A stretch of DNA of 64,000 nt from CAXMQS01 sp964195995 (GCA_964195995.1 CAXMQS010000094.1:124001-188000); one strand, 5' to 3'; shown: positions 18,101 through 26,971, counted from the stretch's first letter. Notes: generated from the letters alone by a model not told the origin. Program-made: numbers and translations.

Positions 18101-19594
18101 CGGCACCGGATCCATCAGCATGGCCAGCGGTGTGTCGTTACCCATCGAGCCGACAGGAAGTAGCCCCCTGGCCAGCTCGGCCAGGACAAGACGCCGCTCC
18201 TCCTCGGTATAGGCGAACACCCGGGACAGAGCTTCCGGGTCGAACCTGGTGTCCTGGAGTGCATCGAATGAGTCCTGGACGTAATCGGTGTGGGTATCGA
18301 TCCAATCGCGATACGGCCGACGGCCGGCCAGGGAGTCTCGCACAGCGTCGGTGAACCGAACCTCGCCGCTCTCGATATCGAAGACGAGGAGCTCGCCGGG
18401 CCCGAGCTGGCCGGTGGCGGTAGCGGTGGCCTCTTCGATGGGATGAACTCCTGCCTCAGAAGCGACGATGACGGTGTCCGGCGTGAGGGTCCACCGCGCC
18501 GGCCGCAACCCGTTGCGATCGACGGCGGCCAGCAGCGTGACGCCATCGGTGGCGGCAAGGCCAACCGGCCCATCCCACGGCTCCGACAAGAAGGCGTGGT
18601 ACTGGTAGAAGGCCGCCAAGGCCGGATCGAGATCGGCCACGTTCTCCCACGCCGAAGGGATCAACATCTCCTTGGCGTGGTAGAGGGAGCGCCCACTGCG
18701 AACCAGCAACTCCAACGTGTTGTCGAGGTGGCCACTGTCGCTCTGGCCGGGGTCGAGCAGCGGAAGAAGGTCGGAGGTCCGCTCCCCCCACACCGCCGAC
18801 TTCAGGTCGACCTGCCGTGCCGCCATCCACGAGCGGTTCGAGTTGATGGTGTTGATCTCGCCGTTGTGGGCCGCCATTCGGAAGGGTTGAGCCCTCTCCC
18901 AGGTGGGAAAGGTGTTGGTCGAGTACCGCTGGTGGAAGATGGCATAGGCGGTCTCGAAGGACGGGTCGACCAGATCCCGGTAGAAGTCCTCGATGCGACC
19001 GGCGGTGAAGAGGCCCTTGTAAACGATGGTCCGCGCCGACGCCGACGGGATTGAGAACCCCCCGAGACCGGCCCCCCGAGCGGCGGCCTCAGCGCACTTG
19101 CGAGCCAGAAACAGCCGCCGTTCCAGGTCGTCGACGTCCGAAACGTCGGGCCCGGCGTCGACGAGCGCCTGCTCGATCTGTGGCATGGTCTGGCGGGCGG
19201 CATCCCCGAGCACGGCCTGGTCCACGGGAACTATTCGCCAATGCAGCATGCGCAAACCCTCGGCTGTGACGGCGTCGGCCACCGCGCGCCGTGCCGGCTC
19301 GGGGTCGCCCGCCGGCAAGAAGGTGGTGATCACCCCGAGCCACCCCTGCGGCGGCGCGGTCACGCCGCGGATCTCGAGGTCACGGGCCAACATCCGATGT
19401 GGAATCTGGGTCAGCAAGCCTGAGCCATCGCCGGTGCCGTCGGCGGATATGGCGCCCCGATGGTCGAGATTGACCAGACAACGGACGGCGTAGCGCAGCA
19501 TCCGATGGCTGGGGCGGCGCCCCCGATCCGCGATGAAGCCGACGCCGCAGGCGTCCTGGTCATATCGGGGGTCGTGCAAGGGATACGGAGTCAT
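15176..19594 (-). CDS. gltB: Glutamate synthase large subunit
   Basis: Transfers the glutamine amide to 2-oxoglutarate to make glutamate. The 1472-residue length is normal. The first 15 residues form the propeptide before the catalytic Cys16 (DACGVGF). An N-terminal glutamine amidotransferase domain (to about 420), a central domain, the FMN/TIM-barrel domain (about 800-1170, with the Fe-S cysteines of CKMVRQCHENTC) and a GxGxG helix domain follow. The ATG lies 3 bp after the argD stop, so it is the tail of the arginine operon. No gltD small subunit is next to it. The link makes sense because argD and argB consume glutamate-derived intermediates. Confidence 0.95.
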   Translation of the reverse strand: MTPYPLHDPRYDQDACGVGFIADRGRRPSHRMLRYAVRCLVNLDHRGAISADGTGDGSGLLTQIPHRMLARDLEIRGVTAPPQGWLGVITTFLPAGDPEPARRAVADAVTAEGLRMLHWRIVPVDQAVLGDAARQTMPQIEQALVDAGPDVSDVDDLERRLFLARKCAEAAARGAGLGGFSIPSASARTIVYKGLFTAGRIEDFYRDLVDPSFETAYAIFHQRYSTNTFPTWERAQPFRMAAHNGEINTINSNRSWMAARQVDLKSAVWGERTSDLLPLLDPGQSDSGHLDNTLELLVRSGRSLYHAKEMLIPSAWENVADLDPALAAFYQYHAFLSEPWDGPVGLAATDGVTLLAAVDRNGLRPARWTLTPDTVIVASEAGVHPIEEATATATGQLGPGELLVFDIESGEVRFTDAVRDSLAGRRPYRDWIDTHTDYVQDSFDALQDTRFDPEALSRVFAYTEEERRLVLAELARGLLPVGSMGNDTPLAMLMDPVPRLSRFFHQMFAQVTNPPMDPIRESLVMSLRTYLGRRGSFLKETPQQARLMELPSPILSDADVELVVADQDPAFKTTWLAAVFAAADGAMMMRDALLDLCRRAVNEVRGGATIVVLSDREVSAEMAPIPILLAAGAVHHALIRAGIRLHASIVVVSAEPRDSHDVACLIGAGVSAVNPYLAIETVRAMAARGEVEEGPVVAQENYRTALEKGLLKVFSKMGICTISAYRGSELFEVIGLEDEVTDLAFTFGYKRIGGLTLDDLAEAALARHGLYADGAEDPGGFYKHRRGGTPHVTAPKVGLALRKAVRSGDYGAWEAYLEEINDRDPAVLRDLLRLRDAEPVPLDEVEPVESIMRRFSTAAMSLGALSPEAHEALAEAMSVIGGQSNSGEGGEDEVRFGTAKNSSIKQVASGRFGVTPAYLASAAELQIKMAQGSKPGEGGQLPGHKVTEQIAALRHTKPGVTLISPPPHHDIYSIEDLAQLVFDLKTFKPSARVSVKLVSEPGVGTIAVGVAKARADVVLISGADGGTGASPLISIKHAGSPWELGVAETHQALVANGLRDRIAIEADGGLRTGRDVVVAALLGAERFSFGTLPLLALGCKMVRQCHENTCPVGIATQREDLRAKYTGSADQVVQLFRLLAEEVRRHLAALGARTVDEVIGRADLLEAVHPEASASAALSGLLADVRGGDAHPGFQEVERSAVGDALVVDWQAASAAGHDQIEIAYPVINRDRAVGTRLSGEIEARVPGGLADGAINVRLAGTAGQSLGAFLTSGITIRLDGTANDFVGKGQGGGTIAVVPQVDQGGPAQGAGNAVLYGATGGRLFVSGPVGQRFAVRNSGAVAVVEGCSDHGCEYMTGGAAVVLGATGRNLAAGMTGGVLYVWDPRTLMARRLADTAPPARRVSVDEASALKDLIEDHHRHTGSSVAREILSNWQTERDRFWVLVGAPGPSQDLESGREGTVDENDRVGAPD

Positions 19595-19597
19595 GTG

Positions 19598-20755
19598 CTA
19601 CCCGAGAACGAGAGTGAGGATTTCAATCGCTTGGTCGACCTCGGCGTCGGTGACGAGCAGCGGAGGGGCCAGCCGGATGGCCGAAGCCGTCACTCCGTTG
19701 ATCACGAGGCCGGCATCGAGGGCGCGGGCGGCGGTGTCGGGCCCGGAGTGATCGACCAGCTCGGCCGCTAACAGCAGACCGCGGCCGCGCACGGCCGCCA
19801 CCGCCGGGATGCTCTCGAGGCCAGCTCGCAAACGGACTCCGGTCCGCTCGGCGAGAGCCGGGGCGTCGCGTTCGATCATCACGCGTAGGACGGCGCGCGC
19901 CGCCGCGGTGGCCAAGGGCTGACCGCCGAACGTCGTCGCATGGTCGCCCGGCTCGAAGGCGGCAGCGACCTCTGCCTTGGCCCAAGTCGCGCCAATGGGC
20001 ATGCCGTTGCCAAGTGCCTTGGCCATACACACGACGGCGGGGGAAACGTTGTAATGCTGGAACGCGAACCATGTTCCGGTGCGAGCCAACCCCGTCTGTA
20101 CCTCGTCGACCATGAAGAGGACGTCCCGATCCCTGCAGGCCTGCTCGACACCCTGGAGGTAGTCGACGTCGGCCGGTCTCACACCGCCCTCACCCTGGAT
20201 TGGTTCTAACAACACGGCGGCGACATCCTCGGTGATCGCCGCCTCTAGTGCACTCAGGTCGTTCCAGGGAACGTGCCGAAATCCCTCGGGGAGGGGCTGA
20301 AACGGCCCGTGCTTGGCCGGCTGTCCGGTGGCGTGGAGGGTGGCGAGGGTGCGGCCATGGAAGGAGTCGATGGCCGTCAGCACCACATAACGGCCGGGCC
20401 CTCCCCACTTTCGCGCCAGCTTGATGGCAGCCTCGATCGACTCGGCACCCGAGTTGCAGAAGAACACCTGCCCCCCTCCGCCGATCAGCCCATCGAGGGT
20501 CGAGGCGACCTCGAGGCCGGGCTGGGTACCGAAGAGGTTGGAGACGTGAAGGAGCGTTCTGGCCTGGTCGGCGATCGCCTCCGCAACATCGGGGTTGGCA
20601 TGCCCGAGACTGGTGACGGCGAGCCCGCACAGGAAGTCTAGATATCGCTTGCCGGTGTCATCCCACAGCTCGGTGCCGAGGCCGCGCACAAAGGTGACAG
20701 GTTGCTCCGGATAGGTGGGCATGAGCGGGCTCAGCGATTCCATCGCGGCAGTCAT
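19598..20755 (-). CDS. argD: Acetylornithine aminotransferase
   Basis: PLP enzyme converting N-acetylglutamate semialdehyde and glutamate to N-acetylornithine. The 385-residue protein has the class III aminotransferase pattern: FCNSGAESIEAAIKLAR near residue 98, VDEVQTGLARTG near 215 and the PLP-binding Lys in CMAKALGNGMP near 244. The ATG overlaps the argB stop (ATGA), and gltB follows after 3 bp. Context in the arg operon supports argD over related omega-aminotransferases. Confidence 0.95.
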   Translation of the reverse strand: MTAAMESLSPLMPTYPEQPVTFVRGLGTELWDDTGKRYLDFLCGLAVTSLGHANPDVAEAIADQARTLLHVSNLFGTQPGLEVASTLDGLIGGGGQVFFCNSGAESIEAAIKLARKWGGPGRYVVLTAIDSFHGRTLATLHATGQPAKHGPFQPLPEGFRHVPWNDLSALEAAITEDVAAVLLEPIQGEGGVRPADVDYLQGVEQACRDRDVLFMVDEVQTGLARTGTWFAFQHYNVSPAVVCMAKALGNGMPIGATWAKAEVAAAFEPGDHATTFGGQPLATAAARAVLRVMIERDAPALAERTGVRLRAGLESIPAVAAVRGRGLLLAAELVDHSGPDTAARALDAGLVINGVTASAIRLAPPLLVTDAEVDQAIEILTLVLG

Positions 20756-21606
20756 GAGGCCGTCACCATCGTGCCGATGCCATCGTCGGTGAACAGCTCG
20801 ATAAGCAGCGCATGAGGGATGGTGGCATCGAGAATGTGGGCCGACCCAACGCCACGCTCGATCGCATCGATGCAGGCGGTGACCTTGGGGATCATCCCCC
20901 CGGCTAGGGCCGACGTCTCTAGAAGCTGCCGGAGCTGGTCCGCAGTGGCCTGGCGGACCAGCGTGCTGGGGTCGGCAACGTCCATCCGCAGCCCTTCCAC
21001 ATCAGTGAGGTAGACCACCTTGGCAGCCCCGAGGGCGCCGGCCAGGGCGCCGGCAACGGCGTCGGCGTTGATGTTGTAGGCCTGGCCTTCGGCATCGGTG
21101 CCGATGGTCGACACCACTGGGACCAGATCCTCGGCCAGGAGACGATGGATTATGTGGGGGTTGACCGCCTCGACGTCGCCAACGAACCCAAGCTCGGGGT
21201 GTCGCTCGGTCGCCAGCAATAGTCCGGCGTCTTCTCCCGAGATCCCAACCGCGATCGGTCCATGGCGATTGATGAGGGTGACGAATTCCCGGTTGACCTT
21301 GCCGGTCAGCACCATGCGGGTGACCTCGAGCGATTCGGCATCGGTGATCCGGTGACCGTCCTTGAACTCGGTGGCCATGCCGAGCCTCGACATGAGGGTC
21401 GTGATCTGAGGGCCGCCTCCGTGCACGATGACCGGCTTGACACCCACCGACTGCATGAGCACTACGTCCTTGGCGAGCTGGGCGCTCAGCTCTTCATCGG
21501 CAAGGGCGTTGCCTCCGAGTTTGACCACGATGGCCTGGTCGCGGAGTCTCTGGACGTAGGGCAGGGCCTGCATCAGCGTTTCAGCTGCGGTCTTGGCCTC
21601 GATCAC
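20752..21606 (-). CDS. argB: Acetylglutamate kinase
   Basis: Phosphorylates N-acetylglutamate and is commonly the arginine-feedback-inhibited step. The 284-residue protein shows VVKLGGNAL near residue 28 and VHGGGPQIT near 61, both amino-acid-kinase signatures, and AGGMIPKVTACI near 234 with the conserved Lys. The GTG start overlaps the argJ stop (GTGA). The N-terminal helix typical of hexameric arginine-sensitive forms is plausibly present (about 25 residues before the first strand). Confidence 0.96.
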   Translation of the reverse strand: MIEAKTAAETLMQALPYVQRLRDQAIVVKLGGNALADEELSAQLAKDVVLMQSVGVKPVIVHGGGPQITTLMSRLGMATEFKDGHRITDAESLEVTRMVLTGKVNREFVTLINRHGPIAVGISGEDAGLLLATERHPELGFVGDVEAVNPHIIHRLLAEDLVPVVSTIGTDAEGQAYNINADAVAGALAGALGAAKVVYLTDVEGLRMDVADPSTLVRQATADQLRQLLETSALAGGMIPKVTACIDAIERGVGSAHILDATIPHALLIELFTDDGIGTMVTAS

Positions 21607-22769
21607 GACTTGCCCATGTTCTCATCGACGTAGGCGTGAGACAGGTCTGTGGTTATGACCTCGCCGGCGCTTTGGGCGAGCCCCAGATCCACCGTCACTT
21701 GAACCCGGCGCCCTTCGAGGTAGGCCGTGAGCTTGACCTCATCGGCTGGGACCGCCAATCCGTCGCGCGCCGTCACGATCTCTCCATACGAGATGCTGAA
21801 TCGATCAGCGTCGAAGCCGATCCCGCTGGCCCCCACCTCGGCTGCGACCCGCCCCCAATACGCGTTTTCGCCGTACCAGGAGCACTTGACGAGCTGATTG
21901 TTGGCTACCGCTCTGGCAGCGTGCAGCGCCTCTTCGTCGGAGACGGCCCCCTGCACCCGCACGATGACGGTCTTGGTCGACCCCTCGGCATCGTCGGCCA
22001 TCTGCAGAGCGAGGTCGTAGCAAACCGCGTCCATAGCGTCTTGGAATTCCGCTGCATCGACGGGTCCGCATCGGCCCGAAGCCAGGGCGAGCACCGTGTC
22101 GTTCGTTGATTGGGCTCCGTCCACGGTAAGTCGATTGAACGAAGCGTCGACCGCCCGGCTCAGAGCCACCCGCAGGGGCGCCGGCTCGATGCCGGCGTCG
22201 GTCGTGAGAAACGCCAGCATGGTCGCCATGTTGGGCTGCAGCATCCCGGAGCCTTTTGCCATCGCTCCGATCTTGAAGTTCGATCCCTCCCACACAGCTT
22301 CCTTCACGACCGAATCGGTGGTCAGGATCCCCGCCGCGGCATCAGAACCTCCGTCCGAGGACCGGGCGGCCACTGCCTTGATCACTCCCGCTTCCAGCAT
22401 CTCGATCGGCATCGGGATGCCTATGAGCCCGGTGGAGCACACCAGAACTTCCTCGAGACGACATTGGAATTCCTCGGCCGTTGCGCGGCACATCTGCTCG
22501 GCATGCCTCATCCCGGCGGCCCCCGTGGCGGCATTGGCGTTGCCGCTGTTGACGATGATGGCCGCGGCTCGGCCGCCCGTTGCCTCCAGGTGGGACCGCG
22601 AGACCTGAACCGGCGCTGCCGCCAGCTTGTTGCTCGTGAAAACGCCGGCGGCACTCACCGGGCGGCCGCCCTCGCTGCCGATGAACGAGAGGTCGCGCTT
22701 GCCGCTCCGTTTGAGGCCAGCATGGATACCGGCGGCCACGAAGCCTTCTGGGAAGGTGATGGCGCTCAC
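21603..22769 (-). CDS. argJ: Bifunctional ornithine acetyltransferase / acetylglutamate synthase
   Basis: Recycles the acetyl group from acetylornithine to glutamate. The GTG start overlaps the argC stop (GTGA), matching every other junction in the operon. An in-frame ATG 63 bp upstream would extend well into argC. Length is 388 residues. The self-cleavage site is visible in KGSGMLQPNMATMLAF, where the Thr after Ala becomes the nucleophile of the beta chain. Whether it also makes acetylglutamate from acetyl-CoA cannot be told; no separate argA was seen in the window. Confidence 0.95.
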   Translation of the reverse strand: MSAITFPEGFVAAGIHAGLKRSGKRDLSFIGSEGGRPVSAAGVFTSNKLAAAPVQVSRSHLEATGGRAAAIIVNSGNANAATGAAGMRHAEQMCRATAEEFQCRLEEVLVCSTGLIGIPMPIEMLEAGVIKAVAARSSDGGSDAAAGILTTDSVVKEAVWEGSNFKIGAMAKGSGMLQPNMATMLAFLTTDAGIEPAPLRVALSRAVDASFNRLTVDGAQSTNDTVLALASGRCGPVDAAEFQDAMDAVCYDLALQMADDAEGSTKTVIVRVQGAVSDEEALHAARAVANNQLVKCSWYGENAYWGRVAAEVGASGIGFDADRFSISYGEIVTARDGLAVPADEVKLTAYLEGRRVQVTVDLGLAQSAGEVITTDLSHAYVDENMGKS

Positions 22770-23791
22770 GGGTACACCCCAGCGGTGGTGAGACCCGTCG
22801 TTTCCGTGATCCCCATTGCGAGATTGGCACATTGGATCGCTTGGCCGCTGGCACCCTTCACGAGATTATCGAGAGCCCCGATCGCGACGACCCATCCGGT
22901 GCGTTCGTCTCGGCGCACCGTGAGATGAACGGTGTTGGAGCCGAGGGTCGCCTTGGTCGACGGCACCGCGTCGGACACCACGATGAATGGTTCATCGGCA
23001 TACGCCGCAGCCATCGCCTCGAGCAGATCATCCGTGTCGTGGGCCCCAGTCGGGCGTGCGTAGCAAGTGGCGAGGATGCCCCGGTTCATGGGCGCCAGGT
23101 GAGGTGTGAAGAGCACCTCGACACCAGTTCCGGAATGGCGATTGAGAGCCATCTCGATCTCCGGAGTATGGCGATGATTGAGCAGCCCGTATGCCGTGAA
23201 GTTCTCGTCGACCGTGGAGAAAGAGGTACTGCGTGTTGCGGCGCGTCCGGCGCCCGAGACCCCGCTCGCGGCGTCGACGACTATGCCCGTCGGTGCCACC
23301 AACCCACCACTCACCAGGGGCGCCAGAGTCAGACTGGCCGCCGTCACGTAGCAGCCAGGTACCGCCACCGCTCTCGCTCCGGTGAGATCGCCTCGGAACA
23401 ACTCAGGTAGCCCATAGGCAAACTGCTCAAGCAATTCTGGAGCTCCGTGCTCGTAGCCGTACCAGACCGGGTACAGCGCGGGATCGCTGAGACGGAAATC
23501 GGCACCAAGGTCGACAATGCACTCGGCCTCAAGCTTGGGCACGATCGCCTGCGAGGCACCAGGGGGCAGGGCGAGGAAGACGATGTCGAGCCCATTCGGT
23601 ATTGCTTCCCACGGTGCCAGCGTCAGGTCCGGGTAGGCGACGGCCAGGCTGGGATACACCTCGGCGACACGAGCACCCGCCTCAGCGTTCCCCGAGGCGA
23701 AGGCCACGTCGAACTCTGAGTGCTGCGAACACAGTCGCAACAGCTCTGCCCCGGCGAAACCGGATGCCCCGATGATGCCGATCCTCTTCAT
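22766..23791 (-). CDS. argC: N-acetyl-gamma-glutamyl-phosphate reductase
   Basis: Reduces N-acetylglutamyl phosphate to the semialdehyde using NADPH. The 341-residue protein opens with a GASGFAGAELLRL Rossmann motif, and the catalytic Cys lies in AVPGCYVTAASL near residue 148. The ATG overlaps the argH stop, and its stop overlaps the argJ GTG. Length and motif order are typical of the family. Confidence 0.96.
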   Translation of the reverse strand: MKRIGIIGASGFAGAELLRLCSQHSEFDVAFASGNAEAGARVAEVYPSLAVAYPDLTLAPWEAIPNGLDIVFLALPPGASQAIVPKLEAECIVDLGADFRLSDPALYPVWYGYEHGAPELLEQFAYGLPELFRGDLTGARAVAVPGCYVTAASLTLAPLVSGGLVAPTGIVVDAASGVSGAGRAATRSTSFSTVDENFTAYGLLNHRHTPEIEMALNRHSGTGVEVLFTPHLAPMNRGILATCYARPTGAHDTDDLLEAMAAAYADEPFIVVSDAVPSTKATLGSNTVHLTVRRDERTGWVVAIGALDNLVKGASGQAIQCANLAMGITETTGLTTAGVYP

Positions 23792-25173
23792 GCGGAGGCT
23801 CTCCGTGTTGGGGACTCGGGCGTGGCCAGGCGTTCTCTCAGCTCGACTAGCTGCGAAGCAAGCGACTGGAAGCTTCCGCCGCCGGCTGATCTTCTCCGCT
23901 TCACGGAGGTTGCTGGATCGACCAGCCGCAGGTCGTCCGCAACGAACTCGCTGTGGCTGCTCGTGAGGTTTTCGACCGTCAGGTCCGCCGGTTCTAGCCC
24001 GGCGGCGGCGAGTTGGCCTGCCAGCTTGCCGACAGCGTCGTGAGCCTGCCGGAAGGCCACACCTCTCTCAACCAGGACCTCAGCCAGGTCGAGCATCGTC
24101 ACCCACGAAGAGGGCGGAGGTGGGTGGAACTCGGCTCCTTTGACCATTGCGGTCAGGGCCGGCAAGGCGCCGCCGAGCGCGTCGTCTGCTGCGAACACGA
24201 GGGCCTTGTCTTCCTGGAGGTCGCGGTTGTAGGAAAGAGGAAGGCCCTTCTGGAGGGCGAGGAGTCCCGCCACTGAGCCGATAGAGGCCGCGGCCTTTCC
24301 CCTGGTCAGCTCTGCGGCGTCTGGGTTCTTCTTGTGAGGCAGCGCAGATGAGCCGGTTGAGTGGCGATCGGCGAAAGTGACCCAGCCGAACTCAGAGGTC
24401 GCCCACAGGACCAGCTCTTCGGCGAGACGGGAGCAATTCACGAGAGCCTGAGCGCAACAGAACGAGTACTCGGACACGAAGTCGCGTGCCGCCACCGCAT
24501 CGAGGGAGTTGCCAAAGACGGCTGGCAGCTCGAGCTCAGTGGCGACCGCCGACGGATCGATCGGGAGGCTCGACCCGCCGCCCGCTCCCGCCCCGAGCGG
24601 CGAGATATCGACCCGGACGGCTGCATCTTCGAATCGGTCGACGTCTCGAAGCAACGGCCACACATGAGCCAGCAGATGATGACCCAGAGGGACCGCCTGT
24701 GATTGCTGAAGATGGGTGTAGGCGGCAACCACTCTGTCTCCGGCAGCTTCCGCCTGGTCGACCAGCGCCGTTGCCAGCTCTCGAATCTGCCTGACCCGCG
24801 CTTTGGAGCCTCGGGAGAGATAGAGCCGGAGATCCAGTGCCACCTGGTCGTTGCGGGAGCGCCCGGTGTGAACCTTGGCGCCGACTGGGCCGGCGAGCTC
24901 CGTGAGCCTGCGCTCGACGGCGGTGTGCACATCCTCGTCATCGTCGGTGAAACGGAACTCGCCCGCCGCCGCCTCATCGGCCATCGCCCGCAAGCCGGCA
25001 TCCAGGGCGACCGCTTCGGCTGGCGTCAGCAGTCCGACCTCTCCAAGCATCGCAACGTGAGCGACCGACCCGGCAACATCGTCGGCCAGCAGCCGCCGGT
25101 CGGCAGTCGATGCCGTGAAGTCCCAAATCGGTGCATCAGGTGACTCCGCGAAGCGGCTCCCCCACAGGGTCAT
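23788..25173 (-). CDS. argH: Argininosuccinate lyase
   Basis: Splits argininosuccinate to arginine and fumarate. The 461-residue protein carries the family signature GSSALPHKKNPD near residue 273, HTGRSRNDQVALD near residue 101 and THLQQSQAVPLGHH near residue 152 with the catalytic His. The ATG overlaps the argG stop (ATGA). It lies upstream of argC, unlike the usual actinobacterial order where argGH end the operon. Confidence 0.96.
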   Translation of the reverse strand: MTLWGSRFAESPDAPIWDFTASTADRRLLADDVAGSVAHVAMLGEVGLLTPAEAVALDAGLRAMADEAAAGEFRFTDDDEDVHTAVERRLTELAGPVGAKVHTGRSRNDQVALDLRLYLSRGSKARVRQIRELATALVDQAEAAGDRVVAAYTHLQQSQAVPLGHHLLAHVWPLLRDVDRFEDAAVRVDISPLGAGAGGGSSLPIDPSAVATELELPAVFGNSLDAVAARDFVSEYSFCCAQALVNCSRLAEELVLWATSEFGWVTFADRHSTGSSALPHKKNPDAAELTRGKAAASIGSVAGLLALQKGLPLSYNRDLQEDKALVFAADDALGGALPALTAMVKGAEFHPPPPSSWVTMLDLAEVLVERGVAFRQAHDAVGKLAGQLAAAGLEPADLTVENLTSSHSEFVADDLRLVDPATSVKRRRSAGGGSFQSLASQLVELRERLATPESPTRRASA

Positions 25174-26372
25174 TCGCCTTCGCCCAGCCGCTTCTCGGCG
25201 TAGGTGCGCAGCCGCAGCGACTGGAGGCGAATGAAGCCGGCGGCGTCGGCCTGGTCGTACACCTCATCGGCCTCGAAGGTCGCCGTGGCGTGGTCGTAGA
25301 GGCCGTGCCCATCAGACCGACGCCCTACCACCATGGCGCTTCCCTTATAGAGCTTGAGACGGGCGTCGCCGTTGACGCGTTGCTGAACTCCGTCGATGAA
25401 CGCCTGCAGTGATTCGCGTTCGGGCGAGAACCAGAAGCCGTTGTAGACCATCTCGGCGTAGCGCGGAACCAGCTCATCACGAAGGTGGGCAACCTCGCGA
25501 TCGAGGGTGATGGACTCAACAGCCCGATGGGCGTGGTAGAGGACTGTGCCACCCGGCGTTTCATAGACGCCGCGGTTCTTCATCCCGATGAAGCGGTTCT
25601 CGACAAGGTCGACCCGACCTACGCCGTGTCTGCCGGCGATGACGTTGAGCTCACTGAGCAGCTCAATCGGCGCCAACTCGGTGCCATTGAGGGCGACCGG
25701 GTCACCTTTGCGGTATGAGATCGTCACATACTCAGGTTCGTCAGGGGCCCGTTCTGGATTGGTCGTCAGGCGGAACATGTCCTCGGGCGGCGGCTCCCAC
25801 GGGTCTTCGAGCACGCCGCCTTCGTAGGAGATGTGAAGCAGATTGGCGTCTAGTGAGTACGGCTTGTCGGGGGTCACGGGTACCTCGATGCCGTGCTCCT
25901 TGGCGTATGCAACGAGGTCGGCCCGACCCCGGAACTCCCACTCACGCCACGGGGCGATGATCTTGAAGTCGGGGCGCAGCGCGAACACGCTCAACTCGAA
26001 GCGAACCTGGTCATTTCCCTTACCAGTGGCGCCATGAGCGATGAAGTCGGCCCCGGTCGCCTCGGCGGCTGCCACCAGTCCCTTGGCGATCACCGGTCGT
26101 GCCAGCGCCGTGCCCAACAGGTAGTAGCCCTCGTAGATGGCATTGGCACGCAGCGCCGGGAACACGAAGTCGGTAACGAACTCCGTACGCAGGTCGTCAG
26201 CGATGGCTTTGACCGCTCCGGTGGCCAGAGCCTTGTCCTGAGCCTCGGCGACCTCCTCCCCTTGACCAACATCAGCGGTGTAAGCGACGACCTCGGCTCC
26301 GTAGTGGTCCTGCAGCCAACGCAGGATCACGGATGTGTCGAGACCGCCCGAGTAGGCAAGGACCACCCTCAC
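25170..26372 (-). CDS. argG: Argininosuccinate synthase
   Basis: ATP-dependent condensation of citrulline and aspartate. The 400-residue protein begins with the pyrophosphatase loop AYSGGLDTSV and contains GATGKGNDQVRFE near residue 118, both typical. The GTG start overlaps the argR stop (GTGA). It follows the regulator directly, so citrulline use is the first enzymatic step encoded. argF is absent from the operon and must lie elsewhere. Confidence 0.96.
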   Translation of the reverse strand: MRVVLAYSGGLDTSVILRWLQDHYGAEVVAYTADVGQGEEVAEAQDKALATGAVKAIADDLRTEFVTDFVFPALRANAIYEGYYLLGTALARPVIAKGLVAAAEATGADFIAHGATGKGNDQVRFELSVFALRPDFKIIAPWREWEFRGRADLVAYAKEHGIEVPVTPDKPYSLDANLLHISYEGGVLEDPWEPPPEDMFRLTTNPERAPDEPEYVTISYRKGDPVALNGTELAPIELLSELNVIAGRHGVGRVDLVENRFIGMKNRGVYETPGGTVLYHAHRAVESITLDREVAHLRDELVPRYAEMVYNGFWFSPERESLQAFIDGVQQRVNGDARLKLYKGSAMVVGRRSDGHGLYDHATATFEADEVYDQADAAGFIRLQSLRLRTYAEKRLGEGE

Positions 26373-26818
26373 GAACTGACCCCCATGGTTTCCAGCCGTC
26401 GGGCCACAGCAGCGGCGTCGCCTCCCGCGGGCGTCACCACCAGGACCGTGTCGTCACCCGCCACCGTCCCCAGGATTCCCTCGAAGGCTGACCGATCGAG
26501 GGCACCAGCCACCATATGGGCGGCACCCGGTGGCGTCCGCAGCACCACGAGATTGCCCGAGGCGCTTATCTGGTGGACGAACTCGGCGACGATCTCCGCC
26601 GGTCCCCCGGTGCCCGTTGGACGAGGCAGCGTGTAGTGACCTCCATCATCGTCTCGGGCCTTGGCTGCCCCGAGTGCATCGAGGTCCCGCGACACGGTGG
26701 CCTGGGTTACCTCGTGGCCAACCTCGGCCAAAAGGGCGACGAGCTCACTCTGGCGCGCCGGGCGGTGCTCCTGAATCAGCTGTCGGATGATGCGCCGTCG
26801 CGCTGCGGTGGTTGCCAT
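26369..26818 (-). CDS. argR: Arginine repressor
   Basis: Arginine-responsive hexameric repressor of arginine genes. With the chosen ATG it has 149 residues. An N-terminal winged helix-turn-helix contains the SELVALLAEVGHEVTQATVSRDL stretch (described here by position, about residues 20-42). The C-terminal oligomerisation and arginine-binding domain carries GDDTVLVV near residue 122. An ATG 18 bp further upstream lies inside the promoter -10 region, so the internal ATG is preferred. That places the start codon 9 bases after the -10 box, a leaderless or nearly leaderless message. As first gene of the operon it is probably autoregulated. Confidence 0.94.
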   Translation of the reverse strand: MATTAARRRIIRQLIQEHRPARQSELVALLAEVGHEVTQATVSRDLDALGAAKARDDDGGHYTLPRPTGTGGPAEIVAEFVHQISASGNLVVLRTPPGAAHMVAGALDRSAFEGILGTVAGDDTVLVVTPAGGDAAAVARRLETMGVSS

Positions 26819-26821
26819 TGC

Positions 26822-26858
26822 TGCATGAATATACATAACTAGGCATAATCATGCAAAA
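26822..26858 (-). promoter_or_regulatory. argR operon promoter and ARG-box-like operator
   Basis: On the minus strand TTGCAT (26856-26851) and TATATT (26833-26828) are separated by exactly 17 bp. Two imperfect dyads cover them. TGCATGA (26822-26828) and TCATGCA (26849-26855) also form a 7-bp inverted repeat with a 20-bp interior. The pattern fits paired ARG boxes, so repression by ArgR and arginine is inferred. Confidence 0.7.
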
Positions 26859-26957
26859 GGCGGACGAGCCCTATCGCGAAGGCCGGGTGGATCGCGTTCT
26901 CCCAAAGGGCCTCACACCCGGGGGGCCCCTTGACGCGTAGTCGACTGCTACCAGAAG

Positions 26958-26971
26958 GCATGGGGCCATGC
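26958..26971. repeat. GCATGG/CCATGC inverted repeat
   Basis: GCATGG-GG-CCATGC lies 14 bp past the stop of the ferredoxin/CDGSH gene. On the minus strand it reads TTGCATGG...CCATGCC, resembling one ARG-box half with different spacing. It may be a short terminator hairpin or a second ArgR contact. A further imperfect hairpin (AAGGGCC...GGCCCCTT) lies at about 26917-26943. Confidence 0.4.
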
